Positions 16,381 to 24,726 of a stretch of DNA of 55,291 bases are shown here, piece by piece. Source of the DNA: Candidatus Levilactobacillus faecigallinarum (lineage in GTDB: Bacteria; Bacillota; Bacilli; Lactobacillales; Lactobacillaceae); the NCBI GenBank assembly GCA_019113985.1, contig DXGJ01000002.1, forward strand, positions 1 through 55,291, written 5' to 3'. Made by a program: the position numbers and the translations under genes. The stretch's first letter is position 1. Each line of letters starts with the position of its first letter. Below the pieces are notes generated by a model. The model searched no databases, was not told the origin of the DNA, and saw only the letters and a list, made by a program, of their open reading frames with translations.

Positions 16381-17019
16381 TTAAAAGTCATCTCCATAAC
16401 GGGTGAAGAACCATTGCGTCAGGCTCAACAGGAAAAAGCCCAGGAGCCAGCCGGCGCAAACGTCGCTGGGGTAATGGACCCCTACGTAGATGCGCGAAAT
16501 CCCAACGGCTAAGATCCAGAGACTGGCCAGGCCAATCACCAGCCACTTCCAACCGGGATGTTGCCGTAGGTAGCGCCCCGCCAAGACAATCACGGTGCCC
16601 CACAGGAGCATCACGGTAATCGAATGCCCACTAGGGAAGCTAAACGAGCTGGCAGATACCAATCGGTCAATGGTCGGTCGGGGCCGGCGCACCAGGTTCT
16701 TCAGTACGAAGTTTCCCAGACCGGCCCAGCCCAGAACGTTGATGACCATAAAGCAACTGGCTCGGTAGCGGCGGGCAATCACCAGGGCGACCACCAGTAG
16801 GATGGCCAGCCAAGTGACGGGTTTGGGATTACCGGCGGTGGTGATAGCCACCATTGGCCCGGTCCAAGGAGAGGTGGCGGGGCGCCGAATGAGATGAATG
16901 ATGGCCTGATCGAACTGCCCGACCCAGGCCTGTTGCAGGGCAACGCCCATCAGTAAAATCAGAAATAGCATGCCGGCAACCCAGGTGAAGCCCCAGCGCC
17001 AGCGGGATAATCTTGGCAA
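16381..17019 (-). CDS. PAP2-family membrane phosphatase
   Basis: 212 residues, with five to six membrane segments. All three PAP2 motifs are present: K107-x6-RPRP-like 'KNLVRRPRP', 'PSGH' (129-132), and 'SRIYVGVHYPSD' carrying R176, H182 and D186. Such enzymes remove phosphate from lipid substrates such as undecaprenyl pyrophosphate, phosphatidate or phosphatidylglycerol phosphate at the outer face of the membrane. Undecaprenyl carrier recycling is the most probable role in a Gram-positive cell, but the substrate is not fixed by sequence. It is the first gene of a two-gene unit with mnmM and is divergent from leuS. Confidence 0.88.
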   Translation of the reverse strand: MPRLSRWRWGFTWVAGMLFLILLMGVALQQAWVGQFDQAIIHLIRRPATSPWTGPMVAITTAGNPKPVTWLAILLVVALVIARRYRASCFMVINVLGWAGLGNFVLKNLVRRPRPTIDRLVSASSFSFPSGHSITVMLLWGTVIVLAGRYLRQHPGWKWLVIGLASLWILAVGISRIYVGVHYPSDVCAGWLLGFFLLSLTQWFFTRYGDDF

Positions 17020-17105
17020 ATCAATCGCCCCTCGTTAATTTTTTGGTAGGTCAAGTATAGCATACCCACAACGCTGAAATACCTTGGATTATCGGGGATA
17101 GAGCC

Positions 17106-17134
17106 TTGCTTTTCATCTGGGGGTTTGCTAAGAT
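17106..17134 (+). promoter_or_regulatory. Putative promoter of the leuS leader
   Basis: TTGCTT (17106-17111), a 17-base spacer, and TAAGAT (17129-17134) with an extended TGC directly before it. It lies just upstream of the T-box leader. Confidence 0.55.
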
Positions 17135-17149
17135 TAGGGCAATTACCAA

Positions 17150-17381
17150 GTAAGCAACGTTGACGAGAAGTAGTAGAATTTCTCCGGTATTCAGAGAGCG
17201 GATGGCGCTGAGAATCCGTGACCGGGGAATTCGAACTTATCTCCGAGTGTCTCTGCCGCAAGGTGGGCGTCTGGCGCCGTTATCCGCCACTGAGTCCCAA
17301 GTATTGGGAAAACGTAGGTGGTACCGCGCTCAAACGCCCTACAGAAGTTCATCTTTTGGTGAACTTCTGGGGGCTTTTTTT
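17150..17381 (+). promoter_or_regulatory. T-box riboswitch controlling leuS
   Basis: The leader senses uncharged leucyl-tRNA and allows read-through. Stem I shows the conserved 'agagagcggatgg' block at 17194-17206. The strand after the upper helix reads 'cgaacttatc', where CTT at 17236-17238 is the likely Leu specifier codon. The T-box core 'ggtggtaccgcg' is at about 17319-17330. A terminator follows, with arms agaagttca and tgaacttct (17343-17368) and a run of seven T to 17381. The specifier was placed by eye, so the exact codon is less certain than the riboswitch itself. Confidence 0.88.
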
Positions 17382-17419
17382 CGGCACAACGTTGCATTTT
17401 TAGAAGGGAAGATACATTC

Positions 17420-19852
17420 ATGGCATACAAACATGAGATAATCGAACGCAAGTGGCAACACTACTGGCGGGTCAACGAAACTTTTAAGGCGTCGGACAAC
17501 ACGACGAAGCCGAAATACTATGTATTGGATATGTTCCCTTACCCGTCCGGCCAAGGCCTGCACGTGGGGCATCCAGAAGGCTACACGGCCACGGACATCA
17601 TGGCCCGTTATAAGCGGATGCAAGGGTTTAACGTCCTGCATCCCATGGGCTGGGACGCCTTTGGCCTACCCGCTGAACAGTACGCGCTGAAGACCGGGCA
17701 TAACCCCAAGGACTTCACCGCTCACAACATCAAAACCTTTAAGCGTCAGATTCGTTCCCTGGGGTTCTCCTACGACTGGAGTCGCGAGATCAACACCACG
17801 GACGAGTCTTATTACAAATGGACGCAATGGATCTTCGAACAGCTCTACAAGAAGGGCTTGGCTTACGAGGATAAGATCATGGTCAACTGGGCTCCTGACT
17901 TTATGGGTGGGGTCGTGGTGGCCAACGAAGAAGTCATCGATGGCAAGACCGAACGGGGCGGTTACCCCGTCTACCGGGTCCCAATGCGTCAGTGGGTTCT
18001 GAAAATCACGGCCTACGCCGACCGCTTGATCGACGACCTGGACGACCTGGATTGGCCAGAGAGCATCAAGGAACAACAACGGAACTGGATTGGTCGTTCC
18101 GAAGGGGCTAGCATCTTCTTTGACGTTGCCGGTCACGACGACGCCCAAGTCGAAGTCTATTCCACCCGGCCGGACACGTTATTCGGTGCCACATACATGG
18201 TTCTGGCACCCGAACACAAGCTGGTCGACGCGATTACCACGCCGGAACAGGCTGCGGCCGTTAAGGCGTACAAGGAATCCATCGAGCATAAGTCTGACCT
18301 GGAACGGACCGACCTGAACAAGGACAAGTCCGGGGTCTTCACCGGGGCTTACGGCATCAACCCAATCAATGGCAAGAAGTTGCCAATCTGGATTGGTGAC
18401 TACGTCTTAGCCTCTTACGGGACCGGGGCCATCATGGCCGTTCCAGCGCACGATGACCGGGACCACGAGTTCGCTGAGAAGTTTGACCTGCCAATCGTCC
18501 AAGTCATCGCACCCAAAGACGGTGATGTTGACGTGCAAGACGCTGCTTACACGGGCGATGGCACCCATGTCAACTCCGACTTCCTGGACGGCATGAACAA
18601 GGCCGATGCCATGAAGGCAGCTACTGACTGGTTGGAACAACATGACGCGGGGCACAAACAAGTCAACTTCCGGCTGCGTGACTGGATCTTCTCCCGGCAA
18701 CGCTACTGGGGTGAACCCATTCCCGTTATCCACTGGGAAGATGGCGAAACGACGCTGGTTCCCGAGGACGAGTTGCCACTGCGGTTACCGGCTGCTAAGC
18801 AACTGGAACCTTCCGGAACTGGTGAAAGCCCACTGGCGAACCTGGATGACTGGGTCAACGTGGTGGACGAGAACGGCCGCAAAGGGAAACGCGAGACCAA
18901 CACCATGCCACAATGGGCTGGGAGTTCTTGGTACTTCCTGCGGTACATTGATCCGCATAACGATCAAGCAATCGCTGACCCCGAGAAGCTGAAGTACTGG
19001 ATGCCAGTTGACCTGTACATCGGTGGGGCGGAACACGCCGTTCTGCATCTGCTGTACGCCCGGTTCTGGCACAAGTTCTTGTACGACCTGGGTGTCGTGC
19101 CAACCAAGGAACCCTTCCAGAAGCTGGTCAACCAGGGGATGATCCTGGGGACCAATCACGAAAAGATGTCCAAGTCCAAGGGGAACGTGATCAATCCCGA
19201 CGAAATCGTCGAGAAGCACGGGGCCGATACCCTGCGGCTGTACGAAATGTTCATGGGGCCGTTAGAGGCCTCCAAACCATGGAGTACGGAAGGCATCAAC
19301 GGCTCACGGAAATGGCTAGACCGGGTATGGCGTCTGATGATCGACGATAACAACCATCTCCGTGACCGGGTCACCATGATCAATGACGGTACGCTGGACA
19401 AGATTTACAATCAGACCGTCAAGACCGTGACCGACGACATCGAGAACATGCGCTTTAACGTGGCGATTTCTCAGATGATGGTCTTCGTCAACGAGGCCTA
19501 CAAGGCCGATAGTCTCCCATTGATTTACATGGAAGGCTTCGTGAAGTTGCTGTCGCCAATCGCACCGCACATCACCGAAGAGCTCTGGTCGTTGATGGGG
19601 CATGACGAAACGATTGCCTACGCTAAGTGGCCAACCTTCGATCCTAAGCAATTGGTCGAAGACGTGGTCGAAATGGTCGTCCAAGTTAACGGTAAGGTTC
19701 GGGCACACTTGAAGTTCCCGAAGGATGCTACCAAGGACGCCATCGAAGCGGCAGCTTTGGCCGATGACACGGTCAAGGTGCACACCGATGGTAAGACGGT
19801 TCGCAAGGTGATCGTTGTGCCGGGCAAGCTGGTCAACATTGTTGCCAACTAA
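17420..19852 (+). CDS. leuS: Leucyl-tRNA synthetase
   Basis: This class I enzyme attaches leucine to tRNA-Leu in the cytoplasm. At 810 residues it is the usual bacterial length. The HIGH-type motif is HVGH (48-51) and the KMSKS motif is at 582-586, followed by 'GNVINPDEI'. The inserted editing domain (about 220-410) contains '[18 protein letters not shown]', the hydrolytic site that clears mischarged tRNA. '[16 protein letters not shown]' and the C-terminal anticodon-binding and ubiquitin-like regions are complete. ATG 17420 follows gaagggaag. Transcription is governed by the T-box leader directly upstream and ends at the 19863-19901 hairpin. Confidence 0.97.
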   Translation: MAYKHEIIERKWQHYWRVNETFKASDNTTKPKYYVLDMFPYPSGQGLHVGHPEGYTATDIMARYKRMQGFNVLHPMGWDAFGLPAEQYALKTGHNPKDFTAHNIKTFKRQIRSLGFSYDWSREINTTDESYYKWTQWIFEQLYKKGLAYEDKIMVNWAPDFMGGVVVANEEVIDGKTERGGYPVYRVPMRQWVLKITAYADRLIDDLDDLDWPESIKEQQRNWIGRSEGASIFFDVAGHDDAQVEVYSTRPDTLFGATYMVLAPEHKLVDAITTPEQAAAVKAYKESIEHKSDLERTDLNKDKSGVFTGAYGINPINGKKLPIWIGDYVLASYGTGAIMAVPAHDDRDHEFAEKFDLPIVQVIAPKDGDVDVQDAAYTGDGTHVNSDFLDGMNKADAMKAATDWLEQHDAGHKQVNFRLRDWIFSRQRYWGEPIPVIHWEDGETTLVPEDELPLRLPAAKQLEPSGTGESPLANLDDWVNVVDENGRKGKRETNTMPQWAGSSWYFLRYIDPHNDQAIADPEKLKYWMPVDLYIGGAEHAVLHLLYARFWHKFLYDLGVVPTKEPFQKLVNQGMILGTNHEKMSKSKGNVINPDEIVEKHGADTLRLYEMFMGPLEASKPWSTEGINGSRKWLDRVWRLMIDDNNHLRDRVTMINDGTLDKIYNQTVKTVTDDIENMRFNVAISQMMVFVNEAYKADSLPLIYMEGFVKLLSPIAPHITEELWSLMGHDETIAYAKWPTFDPKQLVEDVVEMVVQVNGKVRAHLKFPKDATKDAIEAAALADDTVKVHTDGKTVRKVIVVPGKLVNIVAN

Positions 19853-19862
19853 ATTTATCTAA

Positions 19863-19901
19863 AAAAGCGTCTTCCGAAAGATGATTTCGGGGGGCGCTTT
19901 T
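19863..19901. terminator. Hairpin terminator after leuS
   Basis: The arm aaaagcgtcttccgaa pairs with ttcggggggcgctttt around agatgat, followed by tgtc. It has A/T flanks on both sides and sits between convergent leuS and the reductase gene. Confidence 0.8.
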
Positions 19902-19909
19902 GTCATGAG

Positions 19910-20674
19910 TCAACGGCGACGATGGCGAACGAACGTGAAGAAGTGTAAGAGTCCCGCCAGGAGAACATAGAAAATCACAACGAAACTTATGTAGGTCATC
20001 CAGAACTTACCGGGAGCGAAGACGCCCAGCCACCAGGCTTGCAGACCCATGGTCACCAGGGCCATTGCGGCAATCATTACAAAGAGTAACAGGTAACGTT
20101 TCAAGGTATTATCATCCTTTCGTGGCCGGTCGGCGATTTTACGCCCCCAGCGTTGGCACTCGGCTACTTTTTCGGGCCGGGGTGCTTTGGTGCCCCAGGT
20201 ACCAGTGCCGACAAATTCACCGACCTTGATCAGGCCAGCGCCGGTCATGACGCGGTCGATGGTCACGAAGGTTTGGTCGGTAATGCCGGTGAAGAAGTTG
20301 TCCAGCGAACTGATGAAGCAGGTGGTCATGCTCAGGTAGTGCTTGTCCTTGTACTTGCCGGGGAGGGTGTCGCCCGCCGAGGTCATTCGCACCAGCCGGA
20401 AACGCATGCAGTCGAAGAACTGTTTCATGACGCCCGAAGGTCCGCCCCAATAGGTGGGGGTGCAGAGAATCCAGAAGTCACTTGCCGCCATCTTGGCCTC
20501 AATCTGGTCCAGTGCGGGACAAGTTTTTGCCTTGGTATCGGGATAGATCTGGTAGTCGCGCAGCCAGACCGTCTCAACTTGGGCGTCTTGCGGCAGCGCT
20601 TGCAAAACGGCGTCTAGATACCCCGCCGTGATTCCCGTGCGTTCGTGACTCCCTAAAATTGCTAAATAACGCAT
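19910..20674 (-). CDS. Flavodoxin-like NAD(P)H:FMN reductase with C-terminal membrane anchor
   Basis: 254 residues. Residues 1-185 are a flavodoxin-like NADPH-dependent reductase fold. It has 'GSHERTGIT' for the FMN phosphate loop, 'TPTYWGGPSGVMKQFFD' (72-88, the typical flavin loop), 'SMTTCF' and 'GTGTWGTKAP'. Residues 194-214 and 226-247 are two membrane helices with a basic end (RHRRR), so the flavin domain should sit on the cytoplasmic face. Soluble homologues usually end near residue 185; the anchored form is less common. ATG 20674 has gtgaggtgaac upstream. It is probably a lone unit. The reaction partner is unknown; quinone or metal reduction at the membrane is a guess from the anchor. 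Confidence 0.85.
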   Translation of the reverse strand: MRYLAILGSHERTGITAGYLDAVLQALPQDAQVETVWLRDYQIYPDTKAKTCPALDQIEAKMAASDFWILCTPTYWGGPSGVMKQFFDCMRFRLVRMTSAGDTLPGKYKDKHYLSMTTCFISSLDNFFTGITDQTFVTIDRVMTGAGLIKVGEFVGTGTWGTKAPRPEKVAECQRWGRKIADRPRKDDNTLKRYLLLFVMIAAMALVTMGLQAWWLGVFAPGKFWMTYISFVVIFYVLLAGLLHFFTFVRHRRR

Positions 20675-20738
20675 GAATTGTTCACCTCACTTTTCCTAAT
20701 CATTCACTAAGTATACCGGTTATCTGGTGATAAAAGGA

Positions 20739-20769
20739 AGCCCCACAACTCAGTAAAAGTTGTGGGGCT
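20739..20769 (-). terminator. Hairpin terminator
   Basis: A perfect 12-pair stem, agccccacaact / agttgtggggct, with a 7-base loop. On the - strand it is followed by tccttttat, ending the 20780-21103 gene. Confidence 0.75.
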
Positions 20770-20779
20770 AAACGGTCTT

Positions 20780-21103
20780 TTATTGGAAAAGGTCGGTAAT
20801 AATTGCAAAGAACCGATGACGAACGACATCGTCCTCGCCAGCCTTTGAGAATTGATAGTTCAGTAAATGCCGATCAAACTCCCGGAAGAAAACGCCGGCC
20901 ATCGTATGATAGTCGCTGTCACTGGTCTGGTCGATCCGCTTAAAACTCCGCCACGTTGCGTAGAGTAAACGGTCATCTGGAATCGTCGCCAATTCTGGAA
21001 AGTTTTGCCGAATTCGTTGCGTCATCAGAACCACTTCGTGTGCACGCTCCGGGGACATTTGCATCTTCGGGGTGGCAGTGGCTCCAGCTGCATTTTGTGC
21101 CAT
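20780..21103 (-). CDS. Conserved-looking hypothetical protein
   Basis: 107 residues, soluble and helical. A short flexible Ala/Thr N-terminus is followed by 'SPERAHEVVLMTQRIRQNFPEL', split by variable residues in related sequences, and 'YHTMAGVFFREFDRHLL'. ATG 21103 follows taaggaggcaggccag on the - strand. It is transcribed alone and ends at the 20739-20769 hairpin. I do not recognise the family. The dense Phe/Arg/Asp pattern and strong ribosome site argue for a real gene. Confidence 0.75.
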   Translation of the reverse strand: MAQNAAGATATPKMQMSPERAHEVVLMTQRIRQNFPELATIPDDRLLYATWRSFKRIDQTSDSDYHTMAGVFFREFDRHLLNYQFSKAGEDDVVRHRFFAIITDLFQ

Positions 21104-21262
21104 CTGGCCTGCCTCCTTAAACAGTCACCTAGTTATTCTTACCTACTACTAGAATACCACTGTTGACGCTATCCGGTAAGTGAAGCGCCGGGATAATCAC
21201 GGGATAGCGGTCGAATCTCAGAAAACTTTACGGAAACCTTGACCGTTGTCGTGAATCACCTA

Positions 21263-21271
21263 TGGTATAAT
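21263..21271 (+). promoter_or_regulatory. Extended -10 promoter of the murJ-like gene
   Basis: TGG directly before TATAAT (21266-21271). No good -35 is seen at 17 bases (TTGACC at 21239 is 21 bases away), which fits an extended -10 element. A GC-rich hairpin-like segment (gccccacc / ggcggggc) lies in the leader at 21284-21306. Confidence 0.5.
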
Positions 21272-21348
21272 ATTGGTTTGATTAGCCCCACCTGAACAGG
21301 GCGGGGCATCCGTTCGTTGAATTTTAACCAGTGAAAGTAGGGTGTCAA

Positions 21349-22992
21349 ATGTCGGCAAAGTCGGATAATACGGGAAGCCAACCCGTTGATGCACAGGAAC
21401 AGATGGTCGCGGGTTCTGCCTGGATGACCGCTGGAAGTATTTTTTCGCGGATATTAGGGGCCGTGTACATCATCCCCTGGAGTATTTGGTTTGGATCCTT
21501 TTTCCTACAGGGGAACGCCCTGTACGGCAAGGGGTATAACATCTACAGCTTTTTCCTCATTGCGGCCATTGCCGGCGTTCCTTCCGCTATCGCCAAGCAG
21601 GTGGCGCATTATAACGCTTTAAACGAGTATGGGGTCAGTGTGCGCCTCTACAAACGGGGGCTGGTCATCGCGATTGCGACCGGGGTGATTATCGCAGCCC
21701 TGATGTACTTTGGGGCCAACCTGTTCACCGGTGGGGATCGGAATCTGGTCCCCGTCCTCCACTCGCTGGCCTGGGCGATTCTGATCATTCCCACGATGAG
21801 TCTGACCCGGGGGTACTTCCAGGGGTTCCAACAGATGGCCCCCTCGGCAATCTCACAGTTCGTTGAGCAGCTTGCCCGGGTCGCCTACATGCTCCTGACG
21901 GCCTTCGTGATTATGCGGGTCATGAAGGGGAACTGGGTGACGGCCGTTGCTCAGTCCACTCTGGCCGCGGCGGTCGGGGCGTTGTGTGGCCTGTTGATCC
22001 TGGGCGTCTATTACTGGCGTCGGCGGGGGTACTTCCGGTCGTTGGTCCGGGACAGCAATAACGAATTGGTGGTTCCTGCCAATCAGCTTTACCGCGAAAT
22101 CGTGCAGCAGGCGGTCCCGTTTATCGTCCTGGGGGCCGGCATCACGATTTTTCAGCTAATCGATCAATACACGTTTGCACCCATCATGCACGCTGCGGGA
22201 AACTACAGTGACGCCTACTTGAACGACTTGTTTGCGTTGTTTGGGGTGAACGCCAACAAAATCATCATGATTACCATCTCCTTAGCTTCGGCGTTAGCCA
22301 TCACGGTGGTGCCACTGCTATCCGAAGCCTACACGCGGGGCAACAAGCGCGAGATTTCCGGGCAACTGACCAATGCCTTCCTGATGTTTGAATTCATCAT
22401 GATTCCCAGTGCGTTGGGGATGTCTGCCGTTGCGCGGCCGCTAAACATCGTGTTCTACGGGCACGCCCAGGAAGCCTTAGGGGCGTCGATCCTGGAGTTC
22501 TCCTCCTACCTGTCGATCATTCTGGGGCTGTATACGGTGGTTGCCGCGTTGATGCAGGGTATCTCGCAAAACAAGCGGGCGGTCAAGTATTTTCTGGTCG
22601 GGACCGTGGTCAAGTTCGTGGTCCAGTGGCCACTGGTCTATGTCTTCGGTGCTTTTGGTCCGCTGATTGCGACCGGTGCTGGCCTCTCCGTCACCTGTTT
22701 CTTGATCATCCACTCCCTGAACACTCAGTTTGGGATCTACTACGTGACGATTGCGAAACGAACCAACGGGATTCTGATGGCATCCCTCGTGACGTTTGCC
22801 ATCGCCTGGGTGGTGGTCCGGTTGGGAACCAGTCTATTAGGCACGGGACGCTTCACGAGCTTCGTGATCACGGCCATTGCCGCTGTCTTGGGTGGCGGGT
22901 TCTACGTGTATACCATGTTGCATAGCCGACTGGCTGACGAGGTCATGGGACCCCGGATGGCTGGCCTGCGTCGTCGGTTGCATATTCGCTAG
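21349..22992 (+). CDS. murJ: Lipid II flippase MurJ (YtgP-type) / polysaccharide exporter
   Basis: 547 residues and about 14 membrane segments of the MOP superfamily. Members of the YtgP branch carry lipid II across the membrane for wall synthesis in B. subtilis and streptococci. 'GSAWMTAGSIFSRILGAVY' opens the first helix, and 'PTMSLTRGYFQGFQQMAPSA' holds the conserved arginine/glycine motif of the group. Further family marks are 'FIVLGAGITIFQLIDQYTF' and 'VVPLLSEAYTRG'. ATG 21349 was preferred to GTG 21331 because gtaggg lies just before it. The stop overlaps the ribosome site of the S4-domain gene, so both are one unit. This adjacency of ytgP and an RsuA-type gene is seen in other Firmicutes. 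Confidence 0.88.
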   Translation: MSAKSDNTGSQPVDAQEQMVAGSAWMTAGSIFSRILGAVYIIPWSIWFGSFFLQGNALYGKGYNIYSFFLIAAIAGVPSAIAKQVAHYNALNEYGVSVRLYKRGLVIAIATGVIIAALMYFGANLFTGGDRNLVPVLHSLAWAILIIPTMSLTRGYFQGFQQMAPSAISQFVEQLARVAYMLLTAFVIMRVMKGNWVTAVAQSTLAAAVGALCGLLILGVYYWRRRGYFRSLVRDSNNELVVPANQLYREIVQQAVPFIVLGAGITIFQLIDQYTFAPIMHAAGNYSDAYLNDLFALFGVNANKIIMITISLASALAITVVPLLSEAYTRGNKREISGQLTNAFLMFEFIMIPSALGMSAVARPLNIVFYGHAQEALGASILEFSSYLSIILGLYTVVAALMQGISQNKRAVKYFLVGTVVKFVVQWPLVYVFGAFGPLIATGAGLSVTCFLIIHSLNTQFGIYYVTIAKRTNGILMASLVTFAIAWVVVRLGTSLLGTGRFTSFVITAIAAVLGGGFYVYTMLHSRLADEVMGPRMAGLRRRLHIR

Positions 22993-23006
22993 GAGGCTAG
23001 TCTATC

Positions 23007-23705
23007 TTGAACATTGAACGCTATTTATCCGAACAGCATCAGGGAACGCCGCGACAGATCTTTCGACTACTCCGGCAGGGCCGGGTAACGGTCAATGACA
23101 CCGTTATCGGGGTCGCCTATACTCAGGTCACACCGACGGACCGTGTGTGTGTCGATGGCCTCGCCGTAACCGGACGGCAACCCCAATACCTGGTGGTCAA
23201 CAAACCGATGGGGGTGGTCAACGACCTGAACCCGACCGTCGCCCATAGTCTGGGTGATTTATTGAACGCATTGGACCAACAACGCCAACTAGGGGTCCTG
23301 GCCGACCTACCCAAGGACACCACGGGGGTGGTCGTGTTGAGTGACGACCACCACTTCTTGGATGACCTGCGGGCCCTAGCCTGGTCCAGTACCCTGACGG
23401 TTCAGCTCACGGGAACGGTGGTACCGGCAATCGACGGACAGGTACCGTGGGACCGCCTGACGCCCACCGTTGACCAGAAGCGCAAACGGGTGACCTTGAC
23501 CGTTGTGACCACTCAGGTCGCGGCCGCAACGACGACCTTACGGCAATTACCGAACGTGACGGGGCCGGTGAACCGCGTGGCGTTGGGGCCCTTAAAGTTG
23601 CCGGTTGATTTACCCATTGGGACGTATCGGGGGCTACACCCGCAAGAAATTGACGATTTAGTAGCGCCCTTAGATCGCGACAAAGGTGTGTCTAAGGGCG
23701 ATTAG
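23007..23705 (+). CDS. RsuA-like S4/pseudouridine synthase homologue, catalytically degenerate
   Basis: 232 residues. An S4 RNA-binding domain is at 1-55 ('LLRQGRVTVND'), followed by the RsuA/RluB fold with 'YLVVNKPMGVV' (61-71). Active members have G-R-L-D-x-D-T-x-G, in which the first Asp attacks uridine. Here the aligned segment reads A99-D100-L-P102-K-D-T-T-G, so the catalytic Asp is replaced by Pro and its Arg partner by Asp. The later basic 'KRMF'-type motif is also missing ('TTTLRQL'). It is probably inactive as a synthase and may only bind RNA. TTG 23007 is preceded by aggagg at 22991-22996, overlapping the murJ stop. It ends at the 23739-23772 terminator. Confidence 0.82.
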   Translation: MNIERYLSEQHQGTPRQIFRLLRQGRVTVNDTVIGVAYTQVTPTDRVCVDGLAVTGRQPQYLVVNKPMGVVNDLNPTVAHSLGDLLNALDQQRQLGVLADLPKDTTGVVVLSDDHHFLDDLRALAWSSTLTVQLTGTVVPAIDGQVPWDRLTPTVDQKRKRVTLTVVTTQVAAATTTLRQLPNVTGPVNRVALGPLKLPVDLPIGTYRGLHPQEIDDLVAPLDRDKGVSKGD

Positions 23706-23738
23706 CCGGTGAACGGTACCGGCGCCGTTAAAGAGGCT

Positions 23739-23772
23739 AAAAGACGTCTGGGGAATTTCCCAGACGTCTTTT
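23739..23772. terminator. Bidirectional hairpin terminator
   Basis: A perfect 14-pair stem, aaaagacgtctggg / cccagacgtctttt, with loop gaattt. It sits between the convergent RsuA-like and nnrD genes and touches the nnrD stop codon. Confidence 0.85.
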
Positions 23773-24599
23773 TAGTGGGCTTGGTGATGCTTCATGAAGG
23801 TCGGGAGAACGTCAATGATTTGGTGGGGCAGGACCACGTACTGGTTTTGGGCCAGCTCCTCAGCGATGGCGCTATGGCTGTAAACGGCAGCCAAAACAGC
23901 ATCGTCCGCATTGTCAAATTGGGCGAGAAAGCCGCCAACCATGCCGGCCAAGGTATCGCCCATGCCGCCAGTCGCCTGGGCCGGGGTGCCCAACGGGTTC
24001 TGGTAGGTTCCGGTTGGCGTATAGATTTCGGTGCGGTGAGATTTCAAGACCACGGTGGCGTGGAGTTGGTCGACCACGGCGCGGTTACGAGCTTCAGTCT
24101 GTTCGGCGATAGGAATGCCGCTCAGGCGTTGCCATTCCATCTGATGGGGCGTAAAGACGGTGGGTACTGCGGGTAACGCCAGGTGTTCTTGGGCCACCAG
24201 CGTGATGGCCGACCCGTCGATCACCAGGGTTTGGGCGGGACGCACCGTCTCAAGTACGGCGCGTAGGCTAGCGAGTGCCGCGTCATCCGTGCCCAGACCG
24301 GGACCGATGACCACCACGTCGGCGCCAGAAACTAGCTTCGTTACCGATTCGTGGGCCGTGATGTCGGCGAACATGGCCTCGGGCAGGCGGGCGTGCAGGC
24401 TCCCTTGGTTGCTGGCATCGGTGATGGTGGTCACCAGGCCGGCGCCACTATAAACGGCGGCGGCACTGGCCATCAGGATGGCGCCACCAAAGTTACGGTT
24501 CCCACCGACCAGGGTGACCCGGCCGTAAGTTCCCTTATAACTGTCCGCGGGCCGTTGCCGAATCGTTTGCGGTAAGATGGCAGACGTAAGTGTTTTCAT
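23772..24599 (-). CDS. nnrD: ADP-dependent NAD(P)H-hydrate dehydratase
   Basis: A 275-residue enzyme of the ribokinase-like YjeF C-terminal family. It repairs damaged NADHX/NADPHX to NAD(P)H using ADP. Visible motifs are 'GRVTLVGGNRNFGGA' (26-40), 'GPGLG' (99-103), 'TPHQMEW' and the catalytic 'GGMGD' (211-215). The epimerase half (NnrE) found fused in many bacteria is absent, which is normal for lactobacilli. ATG 24599 follows aggaggcttttttt on the - strand; the frame extends to 24620 but without a better start. It is divergent from pepV. Confidence 0.92.
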   Translation of the reverse strand: MKTLTSAILPQTIRQRPADSYKGTYGRVTLVGGNRNFGGAILMASAAAVYSGAGLVTTITDASNQGSLHARLPEAMFADITAHESVTKLVSGADVVVIGPGLGTDDAALASLRAVLETVRPAQTLVIDGSAITLVAQEHLALPAVPTVFTPHQMEWQRLSGIPIAEQTEARNRAVVDQLHATVVLKSHRTEIYTPTGTYQNPLGTPAQATGGMGDTLAGMVGGFLAQFDNADDAVLAAVYSHSAIAEELAQNQYVVLPHQIIDVLPTFMKHHQAH

Positions 24600-24726
24600 A
24601 AAAAAGCCTCCTAAGCACATGAGTTAGTTTCAGTATAGCATTTCCAAAAGTGAAAACGGCGCGACGGTATGCTAGAATTGGGATAAGCAAAAGTTGTCCC
24701 ATCAGAACATTGAAGGAGGTTCAATC

